Source: Stercorarius parasiticus | Lineage: Eukaryota; Chordata; Aves; Charadriiformes; Stercorariidae | Assembly (NCBI GenBank): GCA_013396915.1 | Contig: VWZL01004643.1 | Span: forward strand, 239,322-303,321 | Length of the DNA stretch: 64,000 nucleotides | Direction: 5' to 3' | Part shown: piece after piece, positions 61,850 to 64,000 of the stretch | How the letters are laid out: every line of letters starts with the position of its first letter | How positions within the stretch are numbered: position 1 is the first letter of the stretch | Notes under the pieces: generated by a model | Database searches by the model: none | What the model saw: the letters and a program-made list of their open reading frames with translations, nothing else | What the model was told of the DNA's origin: nothing | Translations under genes and position numbers: made by a program

Positions 61850-62050
61850 TCCACGGAGAGCTCTGCCGTGCGGTGTTCCCAGCGGAGCGGGGACACCCAC
61901 GTGTGCATGGTGCCACTGCCCTCTCGTGGGTGCAGAGCCCGTCCACCTGCCCCGCTCCCACCCGGCTCGCCCCAGCACTTCAAAAAAACCAGCTTCGAAC
62001 GCCTCCTGAGACCGCGCGTCAGGACGCGGCAGATCTGATGTTCATCTCCC
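61850..62050. promoter_or_regulatory. CpG-richer islet containing a CTCF-like site
   Basis: The stretch is GC-rich with repeated CpG (for example GACCGCGCGTCAGGACGCGGC near 62.01-62.03 kb). It is bounded upstream by AT-rich DNA and downstream by the less GC-rich 62.1 kb region. It encloses the CTCF motif match described separately. I see no TATA box or coding start, so a boundary element or distal regulator is more likely than a coding promoter. Confidence 0.4.
61916..61929 (-). promoter_or_regulatory. Strong CTCF-motif match
   Basis: On the - strand the sequence reads CCACGAGAGGGCAG, matching 13 of 14 positions of the CTCF core CCASYAGRKGGCRS. The one mismatch, G for Y, lies at a tolerant position. 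All of the most constrained bases are present. Binding itself is not shown by the sequence. Confidence 0.6.
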
Positions 62051-62978
62051 AGCTCACCCTCGGCCCCGTTCAGCTCATTTCCACCCCTTTGCTTGTGTCC
62101 ATGAGGAATAATTAATTAGGTGGCAGCTTCAGGACTGCAAAGGGTTTTTATTATTCTCTTAATCCTATGGCTGCTTCCCTGCAGAATATGCCCGTTCCGG
62201 ACCCTAATCTCCATCTCCGCTGTGCTGTGGTCCTGGCGGGGTGCAGTTCTCCATCAGCACGGCTCTGCTGTAACGCACAGCCCCTTCGCGCGGAGCTGAC
62301 CCTGCAGCATGGACCCGCTTCCCCGGGGACGGCCACATGCGCTGCTGCTCTTCAGCTGGAGGATACAGTTAAGCCCCTCTGAAAGCAACAATTCCCACAT
62401 GCCGTAAGATCAGCTTTCCAGTGGGGAAGTTGTTTAAAGCATTCTTAGCGGATAAGTTGTTACAGCGATTAAGCTGAGTCCAGAGCTCAGCATCTCCTCC
62501 TTCGTTTCAGGCTTTGTGGAACAAAGCTGGTGTCAGCTGGGCTTCTGCTGCTGCTCCTCGTTTGATGGGAAATAGAAAATTGGGCTTTCTCCTTCTGAGA
62601 CTCCTAACAATCAGGTTTATCTACTAGTTCCCAACCCAGGCATAAACGCACCCCGTATTTAACATGTCAGAGAACAGACTCTCTTGACAAGAGACTTGGT
62701 AAAAACTATAAAAGCACGTAATAATTGATGATCGGGGAATCTTCTCTGCCAAGCCATAAAATACGCAAATGAGCATTCACATTTCTTCCATATCTAATGA
62801 AGAATCAGGGTCTTACACCGGTTGTGTTCTCCAGAGGTCTGTTAGCGCTTGCCCAAGAGACAAGGGATTTTGCATAGTTCTCCTGTCTTAATTCCTACTT
62901 GTGCCCTTATAATCCACCTCAAGGCCTTATATTTTTCCTCGCTGTTAGAGGATTTTCCATTTCTTAGCCTAAATGATA

Positions 62979-63000
62979 GATCCCACCCAGATCCCACCCA
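62979..63000. repeat. 11-base tandem repeat, two copies
   Basis: GATCCCACCCA is repeated exactly at 62979-62989 and 62990-63000. It is a minor local duplication with no known role. Confidence 0.9.
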
Positions 63001-63091
63001 GGAGGTGGCTGCATTTTGGGGCAAAATAATGCCTGCGTTCATGTCTTTGTACGTAATAAAGCAATTTCAGTGAAGAACATTGGTATATAAT

Positions 63092-63107
63092 AATATTGAT
63101 CAATATT
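63092..63107. repeat. Perfect 16-base palindrome
   Basis: AATATTGATCAATATT equals its own reverse complement. It contains two back-to-back TATTGAT half-sites of the kind bound by ONECUT/CUX factors. It may be a dimeric binding site or chance in AT-rich DNA. Confidence 0.85.
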
Positions 63108-64000
63108 TTACTGCTGTCACTTTTGCTCACAGATGTCCTGTAAAAGACAGTATAGGGAGCAATTCGAAGATAAGATGTGGTGCATAAAATAGTGCAACAT
63201 GATTAATGAACCTTTTGTCCTGGTGAGCGAGATAAAATATCTAGTGCTACTGCCCCATGCTAACAGCATTTATATCGCATTTTAAATATTTTTTCTTATT
63301 TCAGAGGTATTTCACTATCTGTCTTTGTTCAAGGGCAGATGAGAAAGGGATGATGCAAACACTGAAATTTAAAATCTTCCCCAGCTTAATTTTATTCTTA
63401 GATCACAGAGATCCTTTCTTTGCTGCTTGCTTGTTCCGTTTTCTCACCTTTGCAGACTCCAGAGTTGGAAGAAATCTACATCAATTACTGACACACCTCC
63501 CCCCCACCCCGAGCCTTCTCCACCTCGCCAAACCTCCCACATCTCAAGCGATGCCGCTTATCTCCTGGCTGCCACCACTGATGGGTCTGGAGGCTGTCCC
63601 TGAGGCCACAGGCAGCACCGCGCCGTCAGGCGACGGGGAGGGACAGGTGAACCCGTGCCAGAGTTTTGTAATGCCACAAAGCGAATTTCAGATGAAAAGC
63701 AGAGGGGAACGAGGCAGAGCACCCAGGGCATTTCCCAGGTCATTTAAACTGGTGAGGGGGGAGTGGGAGAAGACGATGGGCTGTAGATGAGCAGAGCTTT
63801 GGCACAGGCAGACGTGGGCTTGTGAAACTCCCCTGGGCTGGTGACTGAAAAAGGCTTTTCTCCTCCTCCTCCAGCTCAACTTTCTCTTCTTGTTCTTTCA
63901 ATTTTACCACAGCTCATCCAAGGGAAACCCTTGCAAGTACGTGAGACACGTCAGGCCGGTGCTGGGATTGCTGCTTCTGGGACAAGAAATCCCCAGGGGA

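Larger units (their letters stand above)
62051..64000. other. Intergenic DNA, no gene recognised
   Basis: AT-rich blocks at about 62.65-62.83 and 63.05-63.26 kb carry homeodomain/ONECUT-like strings and a perfect 16-base palindrome. An 11-base tandem, GATCCCACCCA, occurs twice at 62979-63000. The 177-residue frame at 63257-63790 starts in AT-rich DNA and shows no family features, so I do not call it coding. Confidence 0.55.

Noticed and set aside
63257..63790. 177-residue open frame on the + strand
   Set aside because: The start lies in AT-rich DNA with no promoter features, the composition shifts abruptly along the frame, and nothing in the peptide looks like a known family.

Overview
The window is vertebrate nuclear DNA, most likely from a bird or another sauropsid. 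It is sparse and intron-rich, with no Alu- or L1-type repeats, no young CR1 copy that I can recognise, and a few badly decayed L2/MIR-type relics. The only protein-coding sequence I can support is the 3' end of BANP (BEN-domain nuclear protein, also called SMAR1) on the + strand. Its last two coding exons, at 20905-21048 and 25467-25538, encode 71 residues. These match the C-terminal tail of vertebrate BANP as I remember it, ending at the conserved EHGAIQIQ-stop. Both exons have proper splice sites and keep frame. No species was confirmed by a search.

Layout. Positions 1-20904 read as a large AT-rich BANP intron in which I find no further exon. It holds homopolymers, a decayed tRNA-derived SINE near 6.0 kb and a compact CpG-richer patch with nested repeats at about 3.4-3.55 kb. 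The last intron is 21049-25466. The stop codon at 25538 is followed by a 3' UTR of about 0.7 kb with a poly(A) signal at 26243-26248.

From about 26.3 kb to the end (roughly 37.7 kb) I find no gene on either strand. The many short open frames there do not look like known proteins and overlap in several frames. In human the interval downstream of BANP, before ZNF469 and ZFPM1, is a long gene-poor stretch, so conserved synteny would explain this. The desert contains an L2-type LINE relic (about 35.55-36.17 kb), two smaller L2/CR1-group pieces (38.85 and 52.4 kb), MIR-type SINE relics (46.2, 51.2 and 52.8 kb), CpG-richer islets (57.8-58.06 and 61.85-62.05 kb), a strong CTCF-motif match on the - strand at 61916-61929, and several AT-rich motif clusters that could be conserved non-coding elements.

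I did not find a new multi-gene system. The items most worth checking are the CTCF-like site, the relic SINE/LINE copies that may have been kept as regulatory DNA, the nested repeat patch at 3.46 kb and the unexplained stop-poor patch at 37.3-38.5 kb.
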